A stretch of DNA of 64,000 bases from Flammeovirga pectinis (lineage in GTDB: Bacteria; Bacteroidota; Bacteroidia; Cytophagales; Flammeovirgaceae). Below the pieces are notes generated by a model. That model searched no databases and was not told the DNA's origin. It saw nothing but the letters and a program-made list of their open reading frames with translations. Location: positions 2,418,001-2,482,000 of the forward strand of contig NZ_CP034562.1 in the NCBI RefSeq assembly GCF_003970675.1, written 5' to 3'. Made by a program: the position numbers and the translations under genes. Of this stretch, positions 43,937 through 53,200 are shown in pieces (the first letter of the stretch is position 1; the number at the start of each line of letters is the position of its first letter).

Positions 43937-43963
43937 TTGACATCTATATTTTTTGTACATTTG
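43937..43963 (+). promoter_or_regulatory. Promoter of the kdnAB-like operon
   Basis: TTG (43937-43939) lies 16 bases before TACATTTG (43956-43963), an exact TAnnTTTG -7 box. It predicts a leader of about 45-50 nt before the ATG at 44016. Confidence 0.6.
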
Positions 43964-44015
43964 CACTTCAAAATTCAGACAGACAAGTCTTATTTATTAT
44001 TAACAAGATACAATT

Positions 44016-45218
44016 ATGCCAGGAACGGAATATTTTGGTGAAGAAGAAAAAAAAGAAGTAAATGACGTATTAGAGTCAGGAATGCTTTTTAGATATAACC
44101 ATGATAACCAACGTAACGGACATTGGAAAGCAAGAGAATTTGAACAACTTTTTGAAGAGTACACAGGAGCTAAACATGCTCATGCTGTATCAAGTGGTTC
44201 TGCTGCTGTTGCTTGTATGATGGCTGCTGCTGGTATTGGATATAAAGATGAGGTAATTTGTACTCCTTTTACATTCATTGCTCCTATTGAAGCAGTTTTA
44301 TTTGCAGGTGGCATTCCTGTATTTGCTGAAGTAGACGAAACTTTAAATTTAAGTGCAGCATCTATTGAAGCTGCAATTACTCCAAATACAAAAGCAGTTC
44401 TTTTAATACATATGTGTGGTGCTGCTGCAGACCTTGATGGTATTAAAGCAGTTTGCAAAAAACATAATATTAAACTTTTAGAAGATGCCGGACAAGCTTT
44501 AGGTACATTCTACAAAGGAAAACATGTTGGTTTACATGGTGAAGCTGGTGCTGTTTCTTTTGATTTTTTCAAAATTACAACAGCTGGTGAAGGTGGTGTT
44601 TGTTTTACAAATGACACTGAAAAATATGAAATTATGGGTCAATTCTCTGACCATGGTCACTCACACATAGGTGATAACAGAGGAATGGAATCGCATCCAA
44701 TCATGGGTTTTAATTATAGATTAGGCGAATTGAATGCTGCAGTTGCAGTTGCTCAAATGCGTAAGCTAGAAATGATCCGTGAGAATAATATAAAAAATAA
44801 AACAATCTTAAAAGAACGCTTAAGAAAAGAAGTTCCTTTTATTACTTTCCGTTGTCTTCCAGACGAAGAAGGTGATTCTGCTACTTTCTTAAACTTCTTT
44901 ATGGAAACTCCTGAGTTAGCACAAGCTGCTGCTAATCAGTGTGCAAAAGATGGTGTTGGTGTTGCTTATTGGTACACAAACATGTATCATTTCATTAATC
45001 AGTGGGATCATTTAAAGGCGTTAAAATCTCCTTATAAATTAGCAATCCATGATTATGAAAACCGTCAAGATTACAATGCTTTAGAGTTACCTAAATCACA
45101 AAATATCATTGGTAGATTATTATCTGTTGGTATTCGTGCTACTTGGACAGAGGCAGAAGTAAATAAACTTGCTGATGATATCATCGCTTCTCTTCATGCT
45201 GTAGTTGCAGTAAACTAA
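44016..45218 (+). CDS. kdnA: DegT/DnrJ/EryC1/StrS aminotransferase, probable KdnA (8-amino-Kdo transaminase)
   Basis: This 400-residue PLP-dependent sugar aminotransferase has Schiff-base Lys186 in SFDFFKITTAGEGG and the PLP-contacting loop SSGSAAVACMMAAAGIGYKDEV, with GFNYRLGELNAAVAVAQ later. The N-terminus (MPGTEYFGEEEKKEVNDVLESG, then FRYNHD) and the directly following iron-type alcohol dehydrogenase match my recollection of KdnA-KdnB of Shewanella. There KdnB oxidises the C8 hydroxyl of Kdo and KdnA aminates it to 8-amino-3,8-dideoxy-Kdo, a lipid A core sugar. The pair is separated by 9 bases and shares a promoter at 43937 and a terminator at 46333. A related nucleotide-sugar aminotransferase is the alternative. 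Confidence 0.75.
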   Translation: MPGTEYFGEEEKKEVNDVLESGMLFRYNHDNQRNGHWKAREFEQLFEEYTGAKHAHAVSSGSAAVACMMAAAGIGYKDEVICTPFTFIAPIEAVLFAGGIPVFAEVDETLNLSAASIEAAITPNTKAVLLIHMCGAAADLDGIKAVCKKHNIKLLEDAGQALGTFYKGKHVGLHGEAGAVSFDFFKITTAGEGGVCFTNDTEKYEIMGQFSDHGHSHIGDNRGMESHPIMGFNYRLGELNAAVAVAQMRKLEMIRENNIKNKTILKERLRKEVPFITFRCLPDEEGDSATFLNFFMETPELAQAAANQCAKDGVGVAYWYTNMYHFINQWDHLKALKSPYKLAIHDYENRQDYNALELPKSQNIIGRLLSVGIRATWTEAEVNKLADDIIASLHAVVAVN

Positions 45219-45227
45219 TTTATTAAG

Positions 45228-46307
45228 ATGCATAAGAATTTTAAAAATATAGATAAAATCGTTTACGGTAAAGGTTCATTTAATCAAATAGATGAAATCT
45301 TAGCTCCAAAACGTACTGAAAATGATGGCTTCATGGTATTTATCGTTGATAAATACTTTGAAGGCAAGGAATTAGCAAATCGTATTCCTGCAAAAGTAGA
45401 AGATATGGTTTTCTTTGAAGATATTGATCAATATGAGCCAACTACAGATCAGGTAGATAACTTAAGAGATCAAATTCTTGCAGACAAAGGTATTCCTGCT
45501 GGTATTATTGGTATTGGCGGTGGTTCTATTATGGATATTGCAAAAGCTTTATCTTTAATGGTAACAAACGAAGGCTCATCTCAGTTATACCAAGGTCTTA
45601 ATTTAGTTAAGAAAGCGGGTATTTACCATATGGGTGTACCTACAGTTGCAGGTACTGGAGCAGAATGTTCTATGACTGCTGTATTAACAGGTCCAGTTAA
45701 AAAACTTGGTTTAAAATGTGATTGGACTGTTTTCAATCAAGCTGTTTTAGATCCTGAATTATTAAGTACTGTAGAAAGAGACCAATGGTTCTATACAGGA
45801 ATGGATTGCTATATCCACTGTATTGAAGCTGAAAGTGGTTTATATTTCAACGCTTATTCTAAAGCATACGGCGATCAAGCTTTATCATTATGTAGAGAAA
45901 TTTACCTAGGTGAAGAAGCTGGTCAAACTTTAGAGAACGATGAGAAACTAATGATTGCCTCTTTATTTGGAGGTCTTAGTTTAACATACTCAGAAGTTGG
46001 TGCTTGTCATGCTTTATCTTATGGCTTATCTAAAATATTAGGATATAGACATGGATATGCTAACTGTGTTGCATTTAACCACTTAAAAGAATTCTATGGT
46101 GATGCTGTAGATGAATTTAAGTCGATGGTTGAAAAACATAATGTTACACTTCCACAAGGTATTTCTAAAGAGTGGTCTGAAGAAACAATTGATCAAATGG
46201 CTGAAGTTGCTTACAACTTACCACACATGTGGAATCATGCTATTGGACTTGATTGGAAAGAAAAATGGACTAAAGAAGATATCAAAGAGTTATATAGAAG
46301 GTTATAA
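45228..46307 (+). CDS. kdnB: Iron-containing alcohol dehydrogenase, probable KdnB (Kdo 8-oxidase)
   Basis: This 359-residue group III metal-dependent alcohol dehydrogenase has the dinucleotide-binding motif GIGGGSIMDIAKALSLM and the metal-binding stretch TGMDCYIHCIEAESG. HALSYGLSKILGYRHGYAN supplies the remaining His ligands. The N-terminus NFKNIDKIVYGKGSFNQI is typical of this family. Together with the upstream DegT aminotransferase it matches the KdnB-KdnA arrangement, in which KdnB oxidises C8 of Kdo before transamination. Generic Fe-ADHs that act on small alcohols are the alternative; the aminotransferase partner makes a sugar substrate more likely. A terminator lies 26 bases downstream. 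Confidence 0.75.
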   Translation: MHKNFKNIDKIVYGKGSFNQIDEILAPKRTENDGFMVFIVDKYFEGKELANRIPAKVEDMVFFEDIDQYEPTTDQVDNLRDQILADKGIPAGIIGIGGGSIMDIAKALSLMVTNEGSSQLYQGLNLVKKAGIYHMGVPTVAGTGAECSMTAVLTGPVKKLGLKCDWTVFNQAVLDPELLSTVERDQWFYTGMDCYIHCIEAESGLYFNAYSKAYGDQALSLCREIYLGEEAGQTLENDEKLMIASLFGGLSLTYSEVGACHALSYGLSKILGYRHGYANCVAFNHLKEFYGDAVDEFKSMVEKHNVTLPQGISKEWSEETIDQMAEVAYNLPHMWNHAIGLDWKEKWTKEDIKELYRRL

Positions 46308-46332
46308 TTACTTATATCCTTACATGATAAGG

Positions 46333-46366
46333 AAAAAGCATACTATTAATTTAGTATGCTTTTTTT
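46333..46366 (+). terminator. Intrinsic terminator of the kdnAB-like operon
   Basis: The 13-bp stem AAAAAGCATACTA / TAGTATGCTTTTT with a 6-base loop is followed by a T-run that merges into the next -7 box at 46366-46373. Confidence 0.88.
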
Positions 46367-46373
46367 ATGTTTG
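46366..46373 (+). promoter_or_regulatory. -7 element of the PAS kinase gene
   Basis: The box is TATGTTTG, an exact TAnnTTTG match that directly abuts the T-run of the upstream terminator. The predicted leader is about 45 nt. Confidence 0.45.
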
Positions 46374-46425
46374 TATATTTATTTATTCTTTAATACACTA
46401 TGATTCATAAGCTTACATAACCAGC

Positions 46426-47646
46426 ATGAAAATTAACTATTTAGAATTAACAAAAGAAGAAATCATTAGCGAGCTAGAAGATACGAAACAGAGAGAATTA
46501 CTTTGGAAACAAAGGTTTGAATCTTCAATTAGTAATACTTCTGTTTCGAAAGGTGACTTTATCAAAAACTTCCTTAATGACACTACTTTAGGTTATTGGG
46601 AATGGGATTTTGAGTCTAATAAGGAGTTTCTTAGTGACCGTTACATTGATATGTTTGGGTACAATAGAAACAATTTCCCTTCCATTCAAGAAGCATGGCA
46701 AGATATGGTTCATGATGAGGACATTCCTGAAATGATGAAAGCATTAGAAGAACATATTGCATCTCATGGAGAGAAAATATTTCATAATATTGCTCGTTGG
46801 AAAAACAAAAATAACCAGATAGTTTGGGTATACTGTCGCGGACAGGTGGCTGAATGGCAAGAAAGTGGAGAACCAAAAAAACTAATTGGGTACCACATTG
46901 ACATAACATCTCAAAAAGAGGTCACAAATTTAAAAAACACAAAAGTTCAATTAGAGCAAAAGAATAAAGAACTTCATAGAATAAATGAAGAACTCAATCG
47001 ATTTGTTTATAGTGCCTCTCATGATCTAAAGTCTCCTATATCATCGGCAATGTCACTAATTGACTTATATAATAATTCAGAAGATAAAAATAATGTTGAT
47101 GAATATATCACTTTAGTTTCGAAGTGCCTTTCTACATTAGATCATTTTGCAGAAAAAATAGTAGACACATTAAAAATGCAAAATGTAGCTTTAAATACTA
47201 CTTGTATTAATATTAATGATATGATGCAAGAAATTGTCAATGATTTATCATTCCTACCAAATGCTCAGAAAGTAAAAGTACAATGGACAAGCGATGATTT
47301 TGAATGGAAAACAGATGATTACAGATTAAGGTTAATCATATCTAATCTCGTTTCTAATGGAATTAAATATTGTAACCTTTTTGAAGACAAGTCTTATGTA
47401 AGGCTTAAGTTTTCATCAGAAAATAAAGTTGGCAATGTTATTATTGAAGATAATGGTAAAGGAATTACTTCCGAAAATCAAAAATCTATTTATAATATGT
47501 TCTTTAGAGCTGACAATAGTGAGAATGGAACAGGTTTAGGTCTTTATATTGTTAAGGAAACTCTTGATAAACTCAATGGACAGATCAACCTTAAATCAAT
47601 TTATGGTAAAGGATCTAAATTTGACATCCACGTACCTCTATTCTAA
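46426..47646 (+). CDS. Cytosolic PAS-domain sensor histidine kinase (orphan)
   Basis: This 406-residue soluble kinase has no membrane segment. A PAS/PAC domain spans about residues 45-165 (TTLGYWEWDFESNKEFLSD, ARWKNKNNQIVWVYCRGQV, KLIGYHIDITSQKE). A coiled coil and HisKA follow, with His199 in FVYSASHDLKSPISS. HATPase motifs are NLVSNGIKYCN, IEDNGKGIT and GTGLGLYIVKETL. No response regulator is adjacent, and the output partner is elsewhere. The start is an ATG; the preceding promoter box overlaps the kdnB terminator. Confidence 0.9.
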   Translation: MKINYLELTKEEIISELEDTKQRELLWKQRFESSISNTSVSKGDFIKNFLNDTTLGYWEWDFESNKEFLSDRYIDMFGYNRNNFPSIQEAWQDMVHDEDIPEMMKALEEHIASHGEKIFHNIARWKNKNNQIVWVYCRGQVAEWQESGEPKKLIGYHIDITSQKEVTNLKNTKVQLEQKNKELHRINEELNRFVYSASHDLKSPISSAMSLIDLYNNSEDKNNVDEYITLVSKCLSTLDHFAEKIVDTLKMQNVALNTTCININDMMQEIVNDLSFLPNAQKVKVQWTSDDFEWKTDDYRLRLIISNLVSNGIKYCNLFEDKSYVRLKFSSENKVGNVIIEDNGKGITSENQKSIYNMFFRADNSENGTGLGLYIVKETLDKLNGQINLKSIYGKGSKFDIHVPLF

Positions 47647-47717
47647 ATCTTGTTTCGTAATTCGAATTTTAATCATATTTTTACCCTAATAATTTCCTAA
47701 AATCAATTTAAACTCGA

Positions 47718-48704
47718 ATGAGTAAAGAAGATAACTGCACAAATTGTAGAAATAAATTAAAACCCGAAGACCAATTTTGTTCTCAATGTGGACAAAGTAG
47801 AATTGATTATTTTACTGGCTTTAAAACAATTTTAAAAGACACTTTAGATGAAGTATTTGGTATAGATTCAAAATTCAAACATACAATCTTACCTTTTCTC
47901 ACAAAACCTCAATTTTTAACAGAAGAATTTCTAAAAGGGAAAAGACAATTTTATGTCCATCCAATTAGGTTATATCTTTTCTGTAGTATTGTTTTTATTT
48001 TTATTTTCAATAATATAATTATTGACAAGCATACTATAAAACTTGATCTTGATAAAATATTTTCTAGTCAAGAAAATACTCAATCAAATCTTAATGATTT
48101 AAATACAGAAGATACAGATAGTTTTAACCTTCACTTCTCCGATACAAATGAAGAGGATTCTATAAACACAAAACACCTTCTTAAGGTAATTGATTTTATA
48201 AAAACATCTAATGATTTTTCTGATAAAACTATTAAAGATTCATTAGATGTTAAGGAGTGGTATCAGGTGAAATTAATAAGACAATCACATTATTTTTATT
48301 CAGAAAAAGGGGTCACATTTTTTGAAGCTGTATTAGAGAATATTCCTATTGCCATCATGCTTCTAGTCCCTTTATTTGCACTATACCTTAAGTTATTGTA
48401 CGTTAGAAAAAAACAAAACTTCTACATTCAGCATCTAATTTTCTCAATGCACTTACATGCATTTTCATTAGTTTTTTTCAGCTTTTTCTTAATTTTCGCT
48501 AAAATTGACTTTACTTCTACTGACCTATTTTTACTACCAATTATTTTATATTGGCTAGTTATCTCTGGGTTAATGTTTAAAAAGTTTTATGATCAGAATT
48601 GGTTTAAAACAATAACAAAAATCTGTATTGCGTACAGTATCCATATATTCATGATATTTTGGGTTGTTCTTTTAGAACTCTTTATTAGCCTACTAATATT
48701 TTGA
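47718..48704 (+). CDS. DUF3667-type zinc-ribbon membrane protein
   Basis: This 328-residue protein has an N-terminal zinc ribbon (CTNCRNKLKPEDQFCSQCGQ) and the conserved segment FLTKPQFLTEEFLKGKRQFYVHPIRLYLFCSIVF of DUF3667 proteins. An acidic, probably exposed loop follows (about 100-165), then about four transmembrane helices towards the C-terminus (AIMLLVPLFALYLKLLYV and following). Such proteins are common in Bacteroidota; their role is unknown. It is a single gene convergent with gltD. Confidence 0.82.
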   Translation: MSKEDNCTNCRNKLKPEDQFCSQCGQSRIDYFTGFKTILKDTLDEVFGIDSKFKHTILPFLTKPQFLTEEFLKGKRQFYVHPIRLYLFCSIVFIFIFNNIIIDKHTIKLDLDKIFSSQENTQSNLNDLNTEDTDSFNLHFSDTNEEDSINTKHLLKVIDFIKTSNDFSDKTIKDSLDVKEWYQVKLIRQSHYFYSEKGVTFFEAVLENIPIAIMLLVPLFALYLKLLYVRKKQNFYIQHLIFSMHLHAFSLVFFSFFLIFAKIDFTSTDLFLLPIILYWLVISGLMFKKFYDQNWFKTITKICIAYSIHIFMIFWVVLLELFISLLIF

Positions 48705-48710
48705 CATAAA

Positions 48711-48742
48711 AAAACCCACTGAGAGACGCTTTTCTCAGTGGG
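48711..48742 (-). terminator. Intrinsic terminator of gltBD
   Basis: The 10-bp stem CCCACTGAGA / TCTCAGTGGG with an 8-base loop is followed on the minus strand by TTTTTTT (plus-strand A-run at 48707-48714). It lies 25 bases past the gltD stop, and it could also affect the convergent DUF3667 transcript. Confidence 0.85.
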
Positions 48743-48767
48743 CAAAATATCGAGCTTACTTTAGTGA

Positions 48768-50186
48768 TTACACAGAAGCAGGCTCATTCTCGAAAATCGA
48801 TTCTAATATTGACATGGCAGCTTCTCTACCATCTAAGGCTGCAGTAACAACCAAATCAGCACCTCTTACACTATCACCTCCAGCAAAAACATTCTTAAGT
48901 GATGTTTCTCCTTTAGCATTAGTTTTAATTGCACCCCATTGGTTTGTTTCCACACCTGATTTAGTGATCCAATTTAACTTCTCGTTATTGAATCCAAGTG
49001 CTAAAATGATTACATCTGCTTCAACAATTGCTTCAGATCCTTCAATTTCACTTACTGCTTGTCTTCCAGATGCATCAGGCTCAGATAATTTCATATCTAC
49101 GAATTTTGCTCCGTAAACATTACCTTTTTCATCGGCAACAAAGTTCTTAGGTGATTTCAAGAATTTAAACTCTACACCTTCATCTTTTGCCGCTCTTACC
49201 TCTTTACGGCTACCAGGCATGTTTTCCTCATCACGACGGTATAAACAAGTTACCTTTGCAGCTTTCTCACGAATTGAAGTACGTACACAGTCCATAGCAG
49301 TATCACCACCACCAATAACTACAACACGCTTTCCTTCAACATCGTATTTTTTATCGAATTGTTGTATTTCGATTTTCTTTTGGATGTTCGTTAAGAACGG
49401 AACAGCCATATAGATATTATCAGAATTATATGCTTCATCATCTAAAGCACGACCTGCCATTGCTCCTAAACCAAGGAATACAGCATCATGCTCTTTTTGT
49501 AATTCAGCTAATGTTACATCAGTTCCGATATCAACACCTAATTTTAATTCCATACCAGCATCAAGAAGAATTTGCACTCTTCTTTCCACTGCTGCTTTTT
49601 CTAATTTAAAGCCAGGGATACCGTATGTAAGTAACCCTCCAGCTTTATCAGCCTTATCATAAACAACAGGTTTAACACCCGCTCTCAATAAGAAAGTTGC
49701 AGCAGATAAACCTGCAGGTCCAGAACCAACGATAGCAACAGTTTTACCTGTCATTTCATCAGCAAATTCTGGTTTGAAACCTTTCTTGAAACCTTTCTCT
49801 GAAATAGCAACTTCGATAGAACCAATTGTAATTGCTCCAATTGTTTCTTCTTCATTACCATCATTTAAAGTACAAGCACCTTCACACAAACGATCTTGTG
49901 GACAGATACGACCTAAGATTTCTGGGAAAGGTGAGCTTTCATTTGAAATTTCAAAAGCTTGTTTTAAATCTTTTTCAGCGATAAAACGAAGCCATTGAGG
50001 AATATAATTACTTAGAGGACACCCAACTGATGAACAATATGGGTTACCACATTGCACACATCTACTTGCTTGTGATGCTGTTTCTGAAGTTGAATAAACT
50101 TCACTGATTTCATCAAAGTTTCCTACTCTTTCGTCAGCTGGACGAAGTGTTGGAGAGATGCGCTCTATTTTAGTGAATTCGTACAT
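48768..50186 (-). CDS. gltD: Glutamate synthase small subunit
   Basis: This 472-residue NADPH-dependent small subunit passes electrons to GltB for glutamate formation from glutamine and 2-oxoglutarate. Four-cysteine cluster motifs are CVQCGNPYCSSVGCPLSNY and the later ICPQDRLCEGACTL. FAD-binding VAIVGSGPAGLSAATFL and NAD(P)-binding VVVIGGGDTAMDCV are both present. The frame begins at a GTG at 50228 inside an intercistronic hairpin, but the ATG at 50184-50186 (MYEFTKIERISPTLRP) is the natural start. It lies 63 bases downstream of gltB on the same strand. Confidence 0.95.
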   Translation of the reverse strand: MYEFTKIERISPTLRPADERVGNFDEISEVYSTSETASQASRCVQCGNPYCSSVGCPLSNYIPQWLRFIAEKDLKQAFEISNESSPFPEILGRICPQDRLCEGACTLNDGNEEETIGAITIGSIEVAISEKGFKKGFKPEFADEMTGKTVAIVGSGPAGLSAATFLLRAGVKPVVYDKADKAGGLLTYGIPGFKLEKAAVERRVQILLDAGMELKLGVDIGTDVTLAELQKEHDAVFLGLGAMAGRALDDEAYNSDNIYMAVPFLTNIQKKIEIQQFDKKYDVEGKRVVVIGGGDTAMDCVRTSIREKAAKVTCLYRRDEENMPGSRKEVRAAKDEGVEFKFLKSPKNFVADEKGNVYGAKFVDMKLSEPDASGRQAVSEIEGSEAIVEADVIILALGFNNEKLNWITKSGVETNQWGAIKTNAKGETSLKNVFAGGDSVRGADLVVTAALDGREAAMSILESIFENEPASV

Positions 50187-50218
50187 TGTCTTAATTTTTT
50201 TAGGTAACAGTAAAATCA

Positions 50219-50242
50219 GGTGACTCACGTTTGTAAGTCACC
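50219..50242 (-). terminator. Intercistronic hairpin between gltB and gltD
   Basis: GGTGACT / AGTCACC forms a 7-bp stem with a 10-base loop directly after the gltB stop. The 3' side on the minus strand is TGATTTTAC, a poor T-run, so it is more likely an expression-tuning or mRNA-stability element than a full terminator. Confidence 0.55.
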
Positions 50243-50249
50243 AAATCAT

Positions 50250-53200
50250 TTAGTTGCCCTCCATTGGATTTAATGGAGATTTCATATCTTTTGAAGTAAC
50301 CATGTAGAAGTAACGTACTTCTTCACGGAAGTGATCTAGGATATGTTTAGCTTGTGTTGAACCTGTGCGGAACAAGTAGCTTCTTAAGATACGTTGTAAG
50401 TAGAAACGTCCTTCGTCTCCCTCATCAGTATCAATACGTCTTGCTTTGATAAGTTCTTGGTTCATTTTATCAATGAATGAGTTTGTCTTATCATAAACAA
50501 AAGCTACACCACCAGTCATACCTGCACCGAAGTTATTTCCTGTATCACCAAGAATAACTACTGTACCACCCGTCATATATTCACAAGGGTGATCGCCTGT
50601 ACCTTCAACAACAGCAAGAGCTCCAGAGTTTCTTACGGCAAAACGCTCACCGACTTTACCTCTTACAAACAACTTACCACCTGTTGCTCCATACAAACAA
50701 GTATTACCAGCTAAACTACGTCCTTCAGATTCGCCGTCACGAGGAGTTATGATGATTTGCCCTCCACTCATACCTTTACCTACGTAATCGTTACCTGTAC
50801 CTCTTAGAGATAACAACATACCATGACTTAGTAAACAACCGAATGATTGTCCTGCTGTACCTTTTAAGTTAATTGAGATACATTCTTTTGGTAAACCTTT
50901 TTTACCGTGGAATTCCGCAATCTGACCAGAAATTCTAGCACCAAAACTACGGTTTGTATTTACAATTTCTTTATCTAAGACAGTTCTATAATGTGGTCCT
51001 TTGATTACAGGCATTAATTCTTCAAGAATTGCTTGCTCATATTCGTTAGGATCGAAAGGATCATTACTTGCTTTTTCTCTAATGTTTTTACCTTCTGTGT
51101 AGTATAGAACATCTTTGAAATCAAACTTCTGAGCAAACTCATCATCAACCACTTTTAATAAGCGAGAGTGACCGATAATTTCATCCATTGAAGTGTAACC
51201 AAGTTCTGCTAAGATTTCTCTTACCTCTTGCGCCATTGCTTGAAGGTAATTTACTACTCCTTTAACAGTACCCATATAGTATGCTCTTAATTGCTCTGAC
51301 TGAGTTGCAATACCCACAGAACATTTATTAAGGTGACATACTCTTAATATTTTACAACCAATTGTTGTTAATAATGAAGTACCAAATGCAAAGCTCTCAG
51401 CTCCGATCATAGCAGCTTTAACAAGATCTAAACCTGTTTTAAGACCACCATCTGTTTGTACTTCTACAAAATCACGAAGACCGTTAACTTTTAATGCGTT
51501 GTGTGCTTCTGCCAAACCAAGTTCCCAAGGATTACCTGCAAATTTGATTGAACCTAATTGAGCAGCACCCGTACCACCATCTGCACCAGAGATAATAATT
51601 TTATCTGCATATGCTTTAGCAACACCTACTGCAATTGTACCAACACCTGCAGTTGAAACCAATTTCACACAAATACGTGCTTTTGGATTCACTTGCTTTA
51701 AATCGAAGATTAGTTGTGCTAAATCTTCAATTGAATAAATATCATGATGTGGAGGAGGTGAAATTAAAGTTACACCAGGAATTGTACATCTTAATGATGC
51801 AATTAAAGGAGTTACTTTAGCACCCGGTAATTGTCCACCTTCACCTGGCTTAGCACCTTGAGCTACTTTAATTTGGATTTCTTCTGCATTACGTAAATAA
51901 TGAGGAGTAACACCAAAACGACCCGAGGCAACTTGCTTAATTTTACTATTTTTATTTGTTCCAAAACGTACAGGATCTTCTCCCCCTTCACCAGAGTTTG
52001 ATTGACCACCGATTTGGTTCATTGCTTGAGCCAATGCTTCGTGAGCTTCAGGAGAAATTGAACCTAAAGACATTGCTGCAGAAGTAAATCTTTTTGTGAT
52101 TGCTTCTACTGGCTCTACTTGATCGATGCTAATTGACTTACGGTCAGATTTGAACTCAAAGAAATCACGAATCATTCGTAACCCTCTATTATTCACCTGA
52201 TCTCTTAAATCTGCATAATCTTCTTTTCTACCTGTAACAGCAAACTTTCTCAAGCTTTTAGCTACTGTTGGTGCAAAATCGTGGAATTCTCCATTTTCTG
52301 CATACTTGTAGAATGAACCAACTTCTAAAGGATACATCTTCTTGATATATCTAGTTTTAAAAGCTGCTTTACGATATGATTTAACTCTTTCTTCGATATC
52401 TGCAAAAGATAATCCTGGGATTAAAGCTTCTGATCTTACGAAACAAGATTCAACAATTTCACGACTTAAACCAATTGCATCAAATAATGATGAATTTTGG
52501 TAACTTTCGATTGTTGCAATACCCATTTTAGACATAATCTTAAGAAGGCCTGCATTAAGTGCTTTTTGCACTTTAATCAATGCCTTCTTACGCGTCATGT
52601 AAGTAGTTGCTCCAACGTTTTCAGCCACTTGAAGTGCTGTACCAAATAACAAGTAAGGATAAATGCCTGTAACACCCATTGCTAACATTACTGCAGCTGA
52701 ATGTGAATCATTTACTTCACCTGTGATGGCAACAATAGATACATTTGATCTTAATCCTTTATTAGCAAGGTAGTTACTGATATAACCCGCAGCCATTGCC
52801 ATTGGAATCAATTGATTATCCTTAGATAAACCACGATCATCTAACATTACAATTGCAGTATCTTCATCTCTAACAGATACTTCAACCTCTTCACCTAATT
52901 TAATTAATGAAGCTTGTAAGTCATTTGTAAATACCGTACTGAAAGATTTTGTATTGTACTGGTAATCATATAATGATTCTCCTTCTGTACCAAACTTACG
53001 AAGTACTTCAAAATGCTCATAACTTAAGATTGGAGACATTGCCTTCAATCTATGTGCATTCATTGGTCCATCAATAAGAATGTTATTATTTCTACCAAAA
53101 GTAACAGCTGTAGACATTACCATCTTCTCACGAAGTGGATCAATCGGAGGGTTTGTTACTTGAGCAAACTTCTGACGGAAATAATCTGTGAAGTTTCTTT

